Shown: in pieces, positions 55,407 through 64,000 of the stretch
How positions within the stretch are numbered: position 1 is the stretch's first letter
How the letters are laid out: each line of letters begins with the position of its first letter
Program-made: the position numbers and the translations under genes
Source: Micromonospora sp. FIMYZ51
Lineage (GTDB): Bacteria; Actinomycetota; Actinomycetes; Mycobacteriales; Micromonosporaceae
Direction: 5' to 3'
DNA: 64,000 nucleotides
Assembly (NCBI RefSeq): GCF_038246755.1
Contig: NZ_CP134706.1
Span: 806,001-870,000 of the forward strand
Notes under the pieces: generated by a model
Database searches by the model: none
Told to the model about the DNA's origin: nothing
What the model saw: the letters and a program-made list of their open reading frames with translations, nothing else

Positions 55407-56393
55407 TCAGTCGCGCCAGTCCACGACCGCAGAGATCTTTCCGACAATGGTGCGCCAGCCCAGACTTGCGGTCTGTGCCCCGATTTTCTTCAACCGACGT
55501 CGACCCATGAAACCGCTGATGCCGCCATTGACGGAGGCCCGTAGCGCCTCGTCCAGATCGTCGAGACTGGAGCCGCTGGAGAGCATGTCGAGCACGGCGG
55601 GCAAACGCAGCGCGTAGGCCACATCCCGGGCCACCTCGCCAGCCTCGATGAGCAGCGTCGGATCCCAGGTGTCGTGCCCGCCGCGAAGGTTTTCCACCAC
55701 GAGATCGAGCTCGTAGATGTCCTCGTCGCGCGGCGCGATGTCGGCCGGTTCCACCCGTTCGGACAATTCATTCCAACTGTCCAGCTGAGACAGATCGTTT
55801 GGCGCACCGGAACGGACGAAACTCACAAGCGACTCGGGGGTCTTGAACAGCAGCAGTCGTCCCCGGTGGCTGAGGAATACCGGCACCTCCTCGTCGCCGG
55901 TCTCGTCGGCCGCCTTCTCGTCGGTGTCGTCCGGCTCGGTGTCGTCCTTGTCGTCCTTGCCCGCGCCGGCCTTGGCCTGCTTCTCCTCGTCGTCGCTCTC
56001 GGCGAACTCCCGGGCGAGGTCCTCGTCGAGGATCACGACGTCGCCGTCCTCGTCGTCCTCGACCTCCTCCACCACCTGGCGGCGGGCCAGGAAGGGGTCG
56101 TCGGCGTCGCGCTCGGCCACATCGGTGGGGTTCACCTCGCGGGCCGGCCGGTACGCCCGCAGGGTGTAGCCGGTGCCGGCGGGCAGGGCGATCTCCACCG
56201 GGTCGATTCGCAGGTCCTCCCAGAGCGCCCGGGCCGCGTCGGCGGACGCGGCGGCGTCCGGCTCGGCGGGACCGGTCGCGTCATCGAGCGCGGACTCGGC
56301 CGGGCCGGTCGTGTCATCGAGCTCGGGCTCGGCGTCGGGCCGTTCAGGCGACTGGCGGGCCACGGTGACCTCCGGGTGCGTCGGGCTGCCCAC
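55407..56393 (-). CDS. conserved actinobacterial protein of unknown function (sometimes annotated primosomal protein)
   Basis: 328 residues. A low-complexity acidic N-terminal half (DDTTGPAESALDDATGPAEP; later EDDEDGDVVILDEDLARE and KDDKDDTEPDDTDEK) precedes a well-ordered C-terminal domain: VPVFLSHRGRLLLFKTPESL, YELDLVVENLRGGHDTWDPT, VARDVAYALRLPAVLDML, KIGAQTASLGWRTIVGKISA. From memory, this domain occurs in Streptomyces homologues labelled primosomal protein without biochemical support. It lies 43 bp upstream of, and in the same direction as, the transposase-like fusion gene, so the two may form an operon beside the conservon. Confidence 0.8.
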   Translation of the reverse strand: MGSPTHPEVTVARQSPERPDAEPELDDTTGPAESALDDATGPAEPDAAASADAARALWEDLRIDPVEIALPAGTGYTLRAYRPAREVNPTDVAERDADDPFLARRQVVEEVEDDEDGDVVILDEDLAREFAESDDEEKQAKAGAGKDDKDDTEPDDTDEKAADETGDEEVPVFLSHRGRLLLFKTPESLVSFVRSGAPNDLSQLDSWNELSERVEPADIAPRDEDIYELDLVVENLRGGHDTWDPTLLIEAGEVARDVAYALRLPAVLDMLSSGSSLDDLDEALRASVNGGISGFMGRRRLKKIGAQTASLGWRTIVGKISAVVDWRD

Positions 56394-56490
56394 TCATCGG
56401 CGCGGTGCCGACGGGTGACTCTGGGCACATACCCTAGTTGGCTGCTCTGGGTAACGGGTGCCGGCCCCGGTGGCGGCGTCCACCTCCGAC

Positions 56491-56507
56491 AGGTAGCTTG
56501 TCTACCT
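56491..56507 (+). promoter_or_regulatory. PadR operator candidate abutting the padR start
   Basis: AGGTAGCTTGTCTACCT, perfect 6-bp arms with a 5-bp spacer, ends directly at the padR ATG (56508). An embedded TAGCTT could be the -10 of a leaderless transcript. A 14-of-17 match occurs upstream of cydA at 63558-63574. Confidence 0.6.
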
Positions 56508-56849
56508 ATGAACGCCCAGGCGCTGCACGGACATCTCGACGCCTTGCTGCTCGCCGTGCTGGAGCGGGGCGCCCTGCACGGTTACGCAATCATCGAGGCG
56601 TTGCGGACCCGTAGTGACGGCCGGCTCGACCTACCCACCGGCACGGTCTACCCGGCGTTGCGGCGGTTGGAGCGGGCGGGTCACGTGGCGAGTGCGTGGA
56701 GCACCGTGAACGGCCGGGAGCGGCGCACCTACGAGCTGACCGACGCGGGCCGACGCGCGCTGGCCGACCAGCGATCGGGATGGCGGCAGTTCAGCGCCAC
56801 GGTCAGTCGCTTCCTCGATCCAGGCCCGTCGTCCGCGACGGCGGGCTGA
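56508..56849 (+). CDS. PadR-family transcriptional regulator
   Basis: 113 residues; the winged-helix domain reads LDALLLAVLERGALHGYAII, LDLPTGTVYPALRRLERAGH and RERRTYELTDAGRRAL, the standard PadR pattern. It has only a short C-terminal tail, so this is a compact PadR. ATG 56508 lies directly after a palindrome, implying autorepression. The convergent membrane-protein gene at 57013-57684 is of a type usually paired with padR. The cytochrome bd operon is next, and carries a similar palindrome. Confidence 0.9.
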   Translation: MNAQALHGHLDALLLAVLERGALHGYAIIEALRTRSDGRLDLPTGTVYPALRRLERAGHVASAWSTVNGRERRTYELTDAGRRALADQRSGWRQFSATVSRFLDPGPSSATAG

Positions 56850-56850
56850 C

Positions 56851-56980
56851 CGGCCCGGCCGCCGCTCGACGGCAACCGGCCCGGCAGCCGCTGGAAGGCA
56901 ACCGGCCCGGCAGCCGCTGGAAGGCAACCGGCCCGGCCGCCGCTCGACGGCAACCGGCCCGGCCGCCGCTGGACGGCGGG
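56851..56980. repeat. 26-bp tandem repeat, five copies
   Basis: Units start at 56851, 56877, 56903, 56929 and 56955, each opening CGGCCCGGC followed by GCCGCT and ending GGCAAC in the first four. Degenerate copies continue to about 57005. The array begins one base after the padR stop and ends near the convergent gene's stop. Confidence 0.85.
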
Positions 56981-57012
56981 CGCAGCGCCCCGGCCGCCGT
57001 TCGATGGCGGGC

Positions 57013-57684
57013 TCAGCGGGTGGCGAGCAGCCAGGTGCGCGCCGCCCGGCCCAGCCAGACATGGGCGGCTCCGCCGGCGAGCATCCCGACGATCATCGGC
57101 GGCCAGCTGAGGGCCGCGTCCCAGAGCACGATCGACCAGCCGAACAACGCCACGCCGGTGAACGCGCCCAGCACGGCGGCGACCGTCAACAGCGCACCCA
57201 CCGCGTGGGCGACCGCGGTGAACACCGGGCGGGACGAGCGGGCGGTCGCCGTCACGAGCGCCAGGCCGGCGGCGCCGAGCAGGAACGCCGCCGCCCAGAT
57301 CCAGTCCACGGACTGCGACAGCAGCAGGTAGCCGGCGGGCGGTGGAGGTCCGTCGCTCCAGCTCGACCCGCGCCAGGTCAGATCACCGGCGAGCGCGGCG
57401 GCTGCGGCGAAGGCGAGGATCCGCAGCGACAATCCGCGCAGCGCCGCCACCGCCAGCTCGGCCTGGTACGCGGGGGCGAGCTGCTCCGGCGTACCGAAGT
57501 CGGTGACCGCCCGCCGGGCCGCCTCGTGGGCGGACAGCCCCCCGTCCCGGTACGCCTCGACCGCGTCCAGCAGCCCGTGCCGCGCCTCGGTGAGCAGGTC
57601 CGCCCGCAACCGGCGCGGGCCGCGAAGCCGACCGGCCAGCCGCCGCAGGTGTTCGTCGATCAACACGTCATCCCCGACCGGCAT
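57013..57684 (-). CDS. membrane protein with N-terminal permease-prefix-like domain (PadR partner)
   Basis: 223 residues. The cytoplasmic N-terminus (DEHLRRLAGRLRGPRRLRAD, then HGLLDAVEAYRDGGLSAHEA and FGTPEQLAPAY) is the helical domain seen in proteins encoded beside padR genes. Four hydrophobic segments follow ([67 protein letters not shown]). ATG 57684 has no strong ribosome-binding site. It probably works with the PadR regulator as a membrane sensor or anti-regulator; that is inferred from gene pairing. Confidence 0.8.
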   Translation of the reverse strand: MPVGDDVLIDEHLRRLAGRLRGPRRLRADLLTEARHGLLDAVEAYRDGGLSAHEAARRAVTDFGTPEQLAPAYQAELAVAALRGLSLRILAFAAAAALAGDLTWRGSSWSDGPPPPAGYLLLSQSVDWIWAAAFLLGAAGLALVTATARSSRPVFTAVAHAVGALLTVAAVLGAFTGVALFGWSIVLWDAALSWPPMIVGMLAGGAAHVWLGRAARTWLLATR

Positions 57685-57779
57685 GCGTCCACCCTGCCAC
57701 GCAGCGCAACCTCTGGCGTCCGGGAAAACCCCGAGTCGATCAACCAGGGGCCGACCGGGGGCGAGAGCGTCGTCGCACG

Positions 57780-59576
57780 CTAGGCGGTGCGGGTGGCGAG
57801 GGCCAGATAGCCGTGTTCGGCGGCTTGTTGGAGCAGCCACTGGTCCCGGTACCAGCCGGCAGCCGTGACCAGATCGGCGTGCCGGCCGCGTTGGACGATC
57901 CGACCGGCGTCCAGCACCACGATCTCGTCCAGCCCGGCGAGACCGCTGAGCCGATGGGAGATCAGCAACACCGAGTGCCCGGCCGGGAGAGCGGCGAGGG
58001 CCGAGGCGAGCACCTCGTCGGCGGCGACCGGATCCAGGCCCTCGGTCGGCTCGTCCAGCACCAGCACGGCCGGCGCGGCGAGCAGCGCCCGGGCCAGCGC
58101 GAGCCGCTGTCGCTGCCCGCCGGAGAGCTGTCCACCCTGCTCGCCGACCACCGTGTCCCAGCCCTGCGGCTGCTCCCGGACCCAGTCCGCCAGCCCGGCC
58201 GCCTCGACTGCGCCGGTGAGCGCCGCCTCGTCCGCGTCGGCCCGACCGAGCAGCAGGTTGTCGCGGACCGAGGCGTGGAAGACGTACGCCTCGGCGAGCA
58301 GTCCGCCGACCAGCTGTGGCAGTTCGTCGGGCGGGTAGCTCGACACGTCCCGTCCGTCCAGGGTGACCCGGCCGCTGTCGGGGCGTACCGCGCCGGTCAG
58401 CACGGCGGCCAGGCTGCTCTTGCCCGCGCCACTCGGCCCGACGACCGCCACCCGGCGACCCGGCGGCAGGTCGAGGTCGAACCCGTCCAGCGCGGCGGGA
58501 GCATCGGCCCGGTACCGGACGGTGACCCCCGCGAACCGCACGTCCGGCGCGGCGCGCCCGGTCGTGGCCGGCGCCTCCGGCGCGCCGGCCGCTGGCTGCT
58601 CGTCGGCCGCCGGGCCGGTGGCCCGGTCCTCGGCCGGGGTGGGGGTGACGAGGCTGGCGATCCGGGTCAGGCCGGTGCGCAGCCCGGTCCACTGCCGGGC
58701 GGCGCCGACCAGGGCGAGGGCGATCTCCACCGCGGCCAGCGTGCCGACCGCCAGGACGCCGATCAGTACCCCGTCCACCCCGGCGCGGAGGGCGACGAGC
58801 ACCACCGCGCCAGCGGTCAGCCCGGCCACCAGCACCCCGGCGGCGTCGACCGCGAAGCCGAGCGCGGCGAGCCGGCGTTCCAGCCGGGCCAGCCGTCGGG
58901 CCCGCCGCTCGGCCGCGCCGAGCGCGTCGCCGGTGGCCCCGAAGGCGGCCAGGTCGGCGGCGCCGTGGGTCAGGTCGATCGCGTCGGCGGCGAGCGCGCC
59001 ACGCAGCGGCGCCACCTCGGCGCTGGCTCGCCGGGTCAGGGCGGTGGCCAGCGCCGGCAGGACCACTCCGGCCAGCAGCAACCCACCGGCCAGCACGAGC
59101 GCGGCCGGCGGCGAGACGAGCGCGGTCAGCCCGACCGCCAGTACGCTCACCAGCCCGGCCGCCGCGCCCGGGACGAGTACCCGGAGCAGCAGATCCTGTA
59201 CCGCGTCCACGTCGGAGACCAGCCGGCTCAGCGCGTCACCGGTGCGTGGTGAGGCGTCGCGTCGGGCGGCCAGCGTGGCGAAGGCCCGGGTCCGGACGTC
59301 CGTGACGAGGCGGAGCACCGCGTCGTGGCCGGCGAGCCGTTCGGTGTAGCGCAGTACGCCCCGGCCGACGGCGAGTGCCCGGACCGCGACGATCGCCACG
59401 GTGAGCCGGTCCAGCGGCGGCTGGCCGGCGGCGGTCATCAGCAGCCAGGTCGCGGTGGCCATCAGGGCCAGTCCGGCGAACTCGGTGGCTGCGGCGAGCA
59501 GCCCGGCGCCGATCAGCCGGCGCAGGTACGGCCGGGCCAGGCGGAGCACGGCCAGCTCGGCGGAGCCGCTGGTCAT
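57780..59576 (-). CDS. cydC: ABC transporter CydC (cytochrome bd assembly)
   Basis: One half of the CydDC exporter of cysteine and glutathione needed to assemble cytochrome bd oxidase; 598 residues. The membrane domain opens [20 protein letters not shown]. The ATPase has Walker [17 protein letters not shown], signature [13 protein letters not shown] and Walker [17 protein letters not shown] 59576 overlaps the cydD TGA (ATGA), so the two subunits are coupled. Confidence 0.93.
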   Translation of the reverse strand: MTSGSAELAVLRLARPYLRRLIGAGLLAAATEFAGLALMATATWLLMTAAGQPPLDRLTVAIVAVRALAVGRGVLRYTERLAGHDAVLRLVTDVRTRAFATLAARRDASPRTGDALSRLVSDVDAVQDLLLRVLVPGAAAGLVSVLAVGLTALVSPPAALVLAGGLLLAGVVLPALATALTRRASAEVAPLRGALAADAIDLTHGAADLAAFGATGDALGAAERRARRLARLERRLAALGFAVDAAGVLVAGLTAGAVVLVALRAGVDGVLIGVLAVGTLAAVEIALALVGAARQWTGLRTGLTRIASLVTPTPAEDRATGPAADEQPAAGAPEAPATTGRAAPDVRFAGVTVRYRADAPAALDGFDLDLPPGRRVAVVGPSGAGKSSLAAVLTGAVRPDSGRVTLDGRDVSSYPPDELPQLVGGLLAEAYVFHASVRDNLLLGRADADEAALTGAVEAAGLADWVREQPQGWDTVVGEQGGQLSGGQRQRLALARALLAAPAVLVLDEPTEGLDPVAADEVLASALAALPAGHSVLLISHRLSGLAGLDEIVVLDAGRIVQRGRHADLVTAAGWYRDQWLLQQAAEHGYLALATRTA

Positions 59577-61242
59577 CGGGCCTCCCCGGCCGGGGTCGGG
59601 GTGAGTTCGGTGACCCGACCCTCGGCGACCCGCAGCACGCGGTCGACGCCGGTGAGCAGCGCGGGCCGGTGCGCGACGAGCAGCGCGGTGCGGTCCTCGA
59701 CCAGCCGGTGGGTGGCCGACAGCACCGCGGCCTCGGCGGCGGCGTCGAGGCGTGCGGTCGGTTCGTCGAGCAGGACCACTGGCGCGTCCCGCAGGAACGC
59801 CCGGGCCAGGGCGACCCGTTGCCGTTGTCCGCTGGACAGGCCGTGCCCGCGCTCGCCCAGCCGGGTGTCCAGCCCGGCGGGCAGCGCGGCGACCACGTCG
59901 TCGAGGAGGCGGCCCGGACCGCGGCGGCGACCCGGGCCGCCGGGGCGTCGGGGGTGCCGAGGCGGATGTTCTCCGCAAGCGAGGTGGCGAAGAGGTGGGC
60001 GCGCTGCGGCACCCAGGCCACCTGTCGGCGCCAGCCGTCGAGGTCGGCGTCGGCGAGGTCGACCCCGCCGACGGTCACCCGGCCGGTGGTCGGTGCGACG
60101 AAGCCGAGCAGCAGGTTCAGCAGGGTGGTCTTGCCGGCACCGCTCGGGCCGATCACCGCGATCCGTTCACCCGGCCGGATGGTGAGCGTGACGTCCCGCA
60201 GCGCCGTGGTGCGCTCGTACGCGACGGTCACCGACTCGAACCGGATCTCGCCGCGCCCGTCCGGCAACGCCCCGGTGTGGGCGGCCGGTGCCGGCGCGGA
60301 ACCGGAGAGCGTGAGCGCCTCGTCCAGCGCGGTGAGCCCCTCCATGCTGGCGTGGAACCGGCTGCCGGCCGCCCGCAGTGGCAGGTACGCCTCCGGGGTG
60401 AGCAGCAGCACCAGCAGCGCGGTTTGCAGGGTCAGCCCACCGCCGAGCAGTCGGATGCCCACCGGCACCGCGACCAGCGCCACCGACAGGGTGGCGACGA
60501 GTTCCAGCACCAGGGCGGAGAGGAAGGCGATGCGCAGGGTCTTCATGGTGGCCACCCGGTGCCCGTCGGCCATCCGGCGGACCGCCTCGGTCTGCGACCG
60601 GGCGCGGCCGAAGGCGCGCAGCGTGGGCAGCCCGGCCACCATGTCCAGGAAGTGCCCGCCGAGCCGGGACAGCCGCCGCCACTGGCGTTCGGTGGCGGCC
60701 TGGGCCTGCCAGCCGAGCAGCGCTCCGAAGATCGGGATGAGCGGCAGGGTGAGCGCGATGATCACCGCTGAACTCCAGTCGGCGAAAAAGACCCGACCCA
60801 GTACGGCGACCGGCACGGTGACGCTCAGCACGAGCTGCGGCAGGTACCCGGTGAAGTACGCGTCCAGGGCGTCCAGTCCGCGACCGGCGAGGGTGGCCAG
60901 TTGCCCGGCCCGCTGGCCGGCGACCCAGCCGGGCCCGTGCCGGGCGACCGCACCGAGCAGGTCGGCCCGGAGCGTGGCCTTGACCGTGGCGGCCACCCGC
61001 GCCGACACCGCTCCCTGCGCCCAGACCAGCACCGACCGGGCCGCCACGGCGGCGACCAGGCCGGCCAGCGCGGTCCGGTCCAGCCGCCCGGTGAAGGCGG
61101 TGGCCAGCAGCGTGGCCAGGAAGGTCGCCTGCGCCACGACCAGCCCGGCGGCGAGCACGCCGAGCAGCGCGAGCAGGGCGAGGTCACGTCGGGCCGCGGG
61201 GACCCGGCGCAGCAGCCGCGGGTCGAAGGGGCGGCGGTTCAC
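59573..61242 (-). CDS. cydD: ABC transporter CydD (cytochrome bd assembly), interrupted by an apparent frameshift
   Basis: N-terminal membrane domain ([20 protein letters not shown]) and Walker [17 protein letters not shown] read in one frame from GTG 61242. Near 59905-59912 one base is missing: the frame reads [11 protein letters not shown] instead of the expected Ala-Ala-(Leu)-Leu-Asp-Asp-Val. The rest continues in a second frame ([46 protein letters not shown]) to the TGA at 59573. With the base restored the protein would have about 556 residues. The GTG overlaps the cydB stop (GTGA). The signature and Walker B lie past the break, so a real frameshift would inactivate it. Confidence 0.85.
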
Positions 61243-62246
61243 CAGTACACCGGTGCTCTGCCGTCGGTTCGTCCCCGGAAAATCCACCAGCTCATCGCCT
61301 GGAAGCCTAGTAGGGCCGGTAGCAGCGGCAGCGCCAGCCAGCCCAGCAGGCGCAGCGTCGGGGCGCTGGCTGCCGCGTCGGCCACGGTCAGGGAGGCACC
61401 GGGATCGACCGTCGACACCAGCGCGTACGGCCACAGGGTCGCCCCGACCAGCAGCACCGGCAGCGCGAGGGCGGTGGCGGTGGCGGCGAAGGCCACGCCG
61501 GACCGCCGCCGGCCCAGCGCCGCCCGCGCCACAAGCAGGGCCGCGACCAGCGCCAGCCCGAGCAGTACGCCGATCGCGGGGCGTTGCGCGGCGGCGCGTA
61601 CCCGGTCGGAGAGCAGGCCGAGGACGGCGGCTGCGGTGACCGCGATGATCGCGGCGACGACGAGCCGGCGGGCCAGCGGGCGGAGTCGGGCGCCCTCGGC
61701 GGCCGGCAGCCGCAACGTGAGGAAGGTCGCACCGTGCGCCGCGACCAGGGCGAGCAGGGCGAGCGCGCTGGCGGCGGCGAACGGAGTGAACAGGTGCGCC
61801 ACCCCGACCACGTGCCCGTCGGCGTGCCGGGGTACGCCCTGGAGCAGCCCGGCGAGCACGACGCCCCAACCGAGCGCGGCGAGCAGGCTGCCCACCACGA
61901 TCACCCGGTCCCAGCCGGCGCGGGCCGACCGGCCCGCCGGTCGGCTGCGCAGTTGCACCCCGGCGGTCACCAGGATCACCCCGGCCAGGGCGGCGACCAC
62001 GGCCGGGTAGCTGCCGGCGAGCAGTTCCCCCTCCAGCACCGGAAACGCGCCGAACAGGATGCCCACGGCGGCCACCAGCCAGACCTCGTTGCCGAGGAAG
62101 AACGGCCCGACCGCGTTGAGGGCGGCCCGCCGCCGGGTCGGGTCCGCGCCCCGCGCCAGCAGCAGCCCGACGCCGTAGTCGTAGCCGCCGAGCACCAGGT
62201 AGCTGGCGAAGAAGAGGCCGAGCAGGGCGTACCAGGCGAGTTCCAT
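61239..62246 (-). CDS. cydB: cytochrome bd ubiquinol oxidase subunit II
   Basis: 335-residue membrane subunit with about eight helices, beginning [20 protein letters not shown] followed by GVGLLLARG, the CydB signature. [20 protein letters not shown] and the [13 protein letters not shown]-terminus are conserved. It starts 12 bp after the cydA stop and ends overlapping cydD, in the operon order cydA-cydB-cydD-cydC. Confidence 0.94.
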   Translation of the reverse strand: MELAWYALLGLFFASYLVLGGYDYGVGLLLARGADPTRRRAALNAVGPFFLGNEVWLVAAVGILFGAFPVLEGELLAGSYPAVVAALAGVILVTAGVQLRSRPAGRSARAGWDRVIVVGSLLAALGWGVVLAGLLQGVPRHADGHVVGVAHLFTPFAAASALALLALVAAHGATFLTLRLPAAEGARLRPLARRLVVAAIIAVTAAAVLGLLSDRVRAAAQRPAIGVLLGLALVAALLVARAALGRRRSGVAFAATATALALPVLLVGATLWPYALVSTVDPGASLTVADAAASAPTLRLLGWLALPLLPALLGFQAMSWWIFRGRTDGRAPVYW

Positions 62247-62258
62247 CGCAGTTCTCCC

Positions 62259-63515
62259 TCAGACGAAGGTGGGCTCGGGGTGGGCGTCGTCGGTGGCCGG
62301 ATGGGCCGGCGGACGGCCGAGAGCGGGATCGGCGGCGCCTCGGGCGGCGTGTCGGGCCAGCAGCACCCAGTTGGTGACGGCGAGGGTGCCGAGCAGCAGC
62401 GTGAAGCCGGTAAGTGAGGCGGCCATCAGCCATCCGCTGATCGGGGAGACGGCCTGGTCCACCGGCAGCAGCCCGTACGCCACCCAGGGCTGGCGGCCGA
62501 TCTCGCGGGCGAGCCAGCCCAGGATCAGTGCCACGAACGGCACCGGCACGGCGAGCACGAGCAGCCAGAGCGGAACCCGGAGCCGGATGATCCAGTCCCG
62601 CCAGAGCAGCGGCAGCAGCAGCCAGAGCAGGCCGAGACCGAAGCCGATCAGGATCATGAACCCGAGCCCGACGTTGGCCAGTACCGGCGGCAGGTAGTCG
62701 CCCGGCCCGAACCGGGCGGTCCAGTCGGCGATCAGCGCCTCGGCCTCGGGGGTCTCGCCGCCGAACTTGGTCGGCTGCACCACGTTCACCGACCCGAACT
62801 GGGCGAAGCCGAAGCCCTGCACGAGGCCGATCGACAGCGTGGCGGTGACCACACCGATCCGCAGCGAGGTGCGGAACAGGTCGTAATCGGTGGTGCGCCG
62901 GAGCAGGTGCCAGGCGCTGATCCCGGCCATCAGCAGCCCGCCGGTGAGCAGGGCGGCCGACACCACGTGGCCGAGCGCCATCCCCAGCGCCGGGTTGGTC
63001 AGCAGCGCGGAGAAGTCGGTCAGGTGGGCGACGCCGTCGCGTACCTCGTAGCCGACCGGGTTCTGCAACCAGGAATTGGCCACCATGATCCAGAACGCCG
63101 AGGCGTACGCGGTGAGCGCGACGCCGTACAGCAGCGCGAGGTGTACGCCCCGGCGCAGCCGGTGCCAGCCGAAGATCCACATGCCGAGGAAGGTCGACTC
63201 CAGGAAGAAGGCGACGAGCGTCTCGATGGCAAGCGGAGCGCCGAAGACGTTGCCGACGTAGCGCGACAGCCCACTCCAGTTCAGCCCGAACTGGAACTCC
63301 ATCACGATGCCGGTGGCGATGCCGAGCACGTAATTGATCACGTAGAGCTGTCCCCAGAACCGGGTCAGCCGCTCCCAGCGGTGGTTGCCGGTGACCAGCC
63401 AGGCGGTCTGCAACCCGACGAGGAGGGTGACCAGGCCGAGGGTGACGGCCACGAAGAGGAAGTGCACCGACGCGGTCGCGGCGAACTGTAGGCGGGCGAG
63501 GAGCAGGGTGTCCAT
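62259..63515 (-). CDS. cydA: cytochrome bd ubiquinol oxidase subunit I, short form
   Basis: Haem-bearing subunit of 418 residues. Landmarks: [15 protein letters not shown] (the His at the N-terminal haem site), [38 protein letters not shown] (acidic pair), [14 protein letters not shown] (the b558 His) and [15 protein letters not shown]. The quinol-binding Q-loop is short: [20 protein letters not shown] is followed by only about 14 residues before the next helix. ATG 63515 has CAGGAGAGCCGGTC upstream. A palindrome like that of padR lies 43 bp upstream of the start. Confidence 0.94.
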   Translation of the reverse strand: MDTLLLARLQFAATASVHFLFVAVTLGLVTLLVGLQTAWLVTGNHRWERLTRFWGQLYVINYVLGIATGIVMEFQFGLNWSGLSRYVGNVFGAPLAIETLVAFFLESTFLGMWIFGWHRLRRGVHLALLYGVALTAYASAFWIMVANSWLQNPVGYEVRDGVAHLTDFSALLTNPALGMALGHVVSAALLTGGLLMAGISAWHLLRRTTDYDLFRTSLRIGVVTATLSIGLVQGFGFAQFGSVNVVQPTKFGGETPEAEALIADWTARFGPGDYLPPVLANVGLGFMILIGFGLGLLWLLLPLLWRDWIIRLRVPLWLLVLAVPVPFVALILGWLAREIGRQPWVAYGLLPVDQAVSPISGWLMAASLTGFTLLLGTLAVTNWVLLARHAARGAADPALGRPPAHPATDDAHPEPTFV

Positions 63516-63557
63516 GACCGGCTCTCCTGAGGGGATCAAGTGAGATAGGGAGCCTAC

Positions 63558-63574
63558 ACGTAGAGACGCTACCT
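63558..63574 (-). promoter_or_regulatory. second candidate PadR site, in the cydA promoter
   Basis: On the minus strand AGGTAGCGTCTCTACGT, sharing 14 of 17 bases and the 6-5-6 layout with AGGTAGCTTGTCTACCT at padR. It lies about 43-59 bp upstream of the cydA ATG, a suitable place for repression of cydABDC. Confidence 0.5.
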
Positions 63575-63622
63575 ATTGCGCCGCGCGACGACCGGAGCCC
63601 GCATGATCAGGGTCAATTCAGG

Positions 63623-63646
63623 GTGGTCAGGTGGTCAGGTGGTCAG
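63623..63646. repeat. 8-bp tandem repeat GTGGTCAG, three copies
   Basis: Exact copies at 63623, 63631 and 63639 overlap the stop codon of the metalloprotease gene (63643-63645). Short and probably of little consequence. Confidence 0.6.
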
Positions 63647-64000
63647 CTCAGGAAGAGCGAGATCGGCAGATAGGCGGCGGTGGTGGTCACCGCCAGCGCG
63701 ACGGCACCGAGCAGCCGGGGCGGGCGCTCGGTGACCAGCAGCCGCTGCACGCGTACGTCCAGGTCCCGGTCGCCCAGGCCGAGCGCGCCGGTCGGGGTGA
63801 TCCGGTTCTCGGCGGCGGCGAAGCGCCGCAGCGCCCCGGCCAGCGGCGCCTCGGCGTGCAACTCCCGCGCCTTGTCGTCGGCCCGCATCTCGACCAGCAG
63901 GCCGACCCGCTCGTGTGCCTGCCGGACCCAGCGCACCCAGGGCAGCGCCCGGCACAGCGCGGTGAACGGCAGCAACACCAGGTCGTGCCGCTCCTGTGCG
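63643..64000 (-). CDS. M48/M56-family membrane metalloprotease, C-terminal part only
   Basis: The frame is open from the window edge (AQERHDLVLLPFTALCRALP) to a TGA at 63643; the 5' part, including the HExxH site, is outside. What remains is WVRWVRQAHERVGLLVEMRA, the late conserved acidic motif of the family (EMRADDKARE), a linker and a final helix (LGAVALAVTTTAAYLPISLF). In actinobacteria such genes usually follow a BlaI/CopY-like repressor; that gene is not in the window. Confidence 0.75.
   Translation of the reverse strand, partial: AQERHDLVLLPFTALCRALPWVRWVRQAHERVGLLVEMRADDKARELHAEAPLAGALRRFAAAENRITPTGALGLGDRDLDVRVQRLLVTERPPRLLGAVALAVTTTAAYLPISLFLS

Noticed and set aside
56851..57005. 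CRISPR-like array
   Set aside because: The units are directly adjacent with no unique spacers, so it is a plain tandem repeat; no cas genes are present.
59236..63180. A 1314-codon minus-strand frame across the cyd operon
   Set aside because: Only the part over 59905-61242 is real coding sequence (cydD). The rest is an out-of-frame reading of cydA and cydB and of the cydD 3' end.

Overview
The window is high-GC actinobacterial chromosome, most probably Micromonospora or a close Micromonosporaceae relative. The evidence is the strong G/C third-position bias, frequent GTG starts, the gene orders metG-tatD-rsmA-ispE and glmU-prs-rplY-pth, a conservon, and several short palindromic or tandem intergenic repeats of the kind scattered through Micromonospora and Salinispora genomes (that comparison is from memory, not from a search).

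Layout. 1-5977: the end of a membrane protein, metG, an alpha/beta hydrolase, an unrecognised protein and tatD. 5978-13330: a repeat-filled gap where actinobacteria often carry rpfB, then rsmA, ispE (with a possible 16-codon leader ORF), an ABC-F ATPase, two DUF4383 membrane proteins, a TetR regulator and an acyl desaturase with a palindromic operator in its promoter, and a small HTH protein. 13529-17914: tRNA-Gln, glmU, prs, rplY, pth. 18019-21141: cysQ-like phosphatase, cysD and cysN (sulfate activation). 21083-27652: galK-galE (galK with an apparent 3' frameshift), a CBS/CorC protein, trpS, a 2H phosphoesterase, a YihY-type membrane protein and an unknown protein. 27735-34244: an alpha-glucoside regulon (GH13 glucosidase, LacI repressor, ABC transporter MalEFG-like) with several CTTGC/GCAAG-type operators. 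34893-46079: a BMP-type nucleoside ABC transporter followed by cytidine deaminase, thymidine phosphorylase, a DUF4272 protein, an rRNA methyltransferase carrying an in-frame palindromic repeat, adenosine deaminase and a uridine-kinase-like protein; together a nucleoside uptake and salvage locus.

46272-56393: a complete conservon core (sensor-kinase-like CvnA, roadblock CvnB, DUF742 CvnC, GTPase CvnD), a decayed IS110-family element, and two divergent minus-strand genes. One of these fuses a catalytically degenerate IS110-transposase-like domain to a Pro-rich linker and a C-terminal tail that is collinear with the tail of the neighbouring CvnA. It is the most unusual protein in the window.

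56508-64000: a PadR regulator, its likely membrane partner, the cytochrome bd operon cydABDC (cydD with an apparent frameshift), and the C-terminal part of an M48/M56-type membrane metalloprotease. The padR promoter palindrome recurs, 14 of 17 bases identical, just upstream of cydA, which suggests that PadR controls both. Four apparent single-base losses (galK, the IS transposase twice, cydD) are either real decay or sequencing error.
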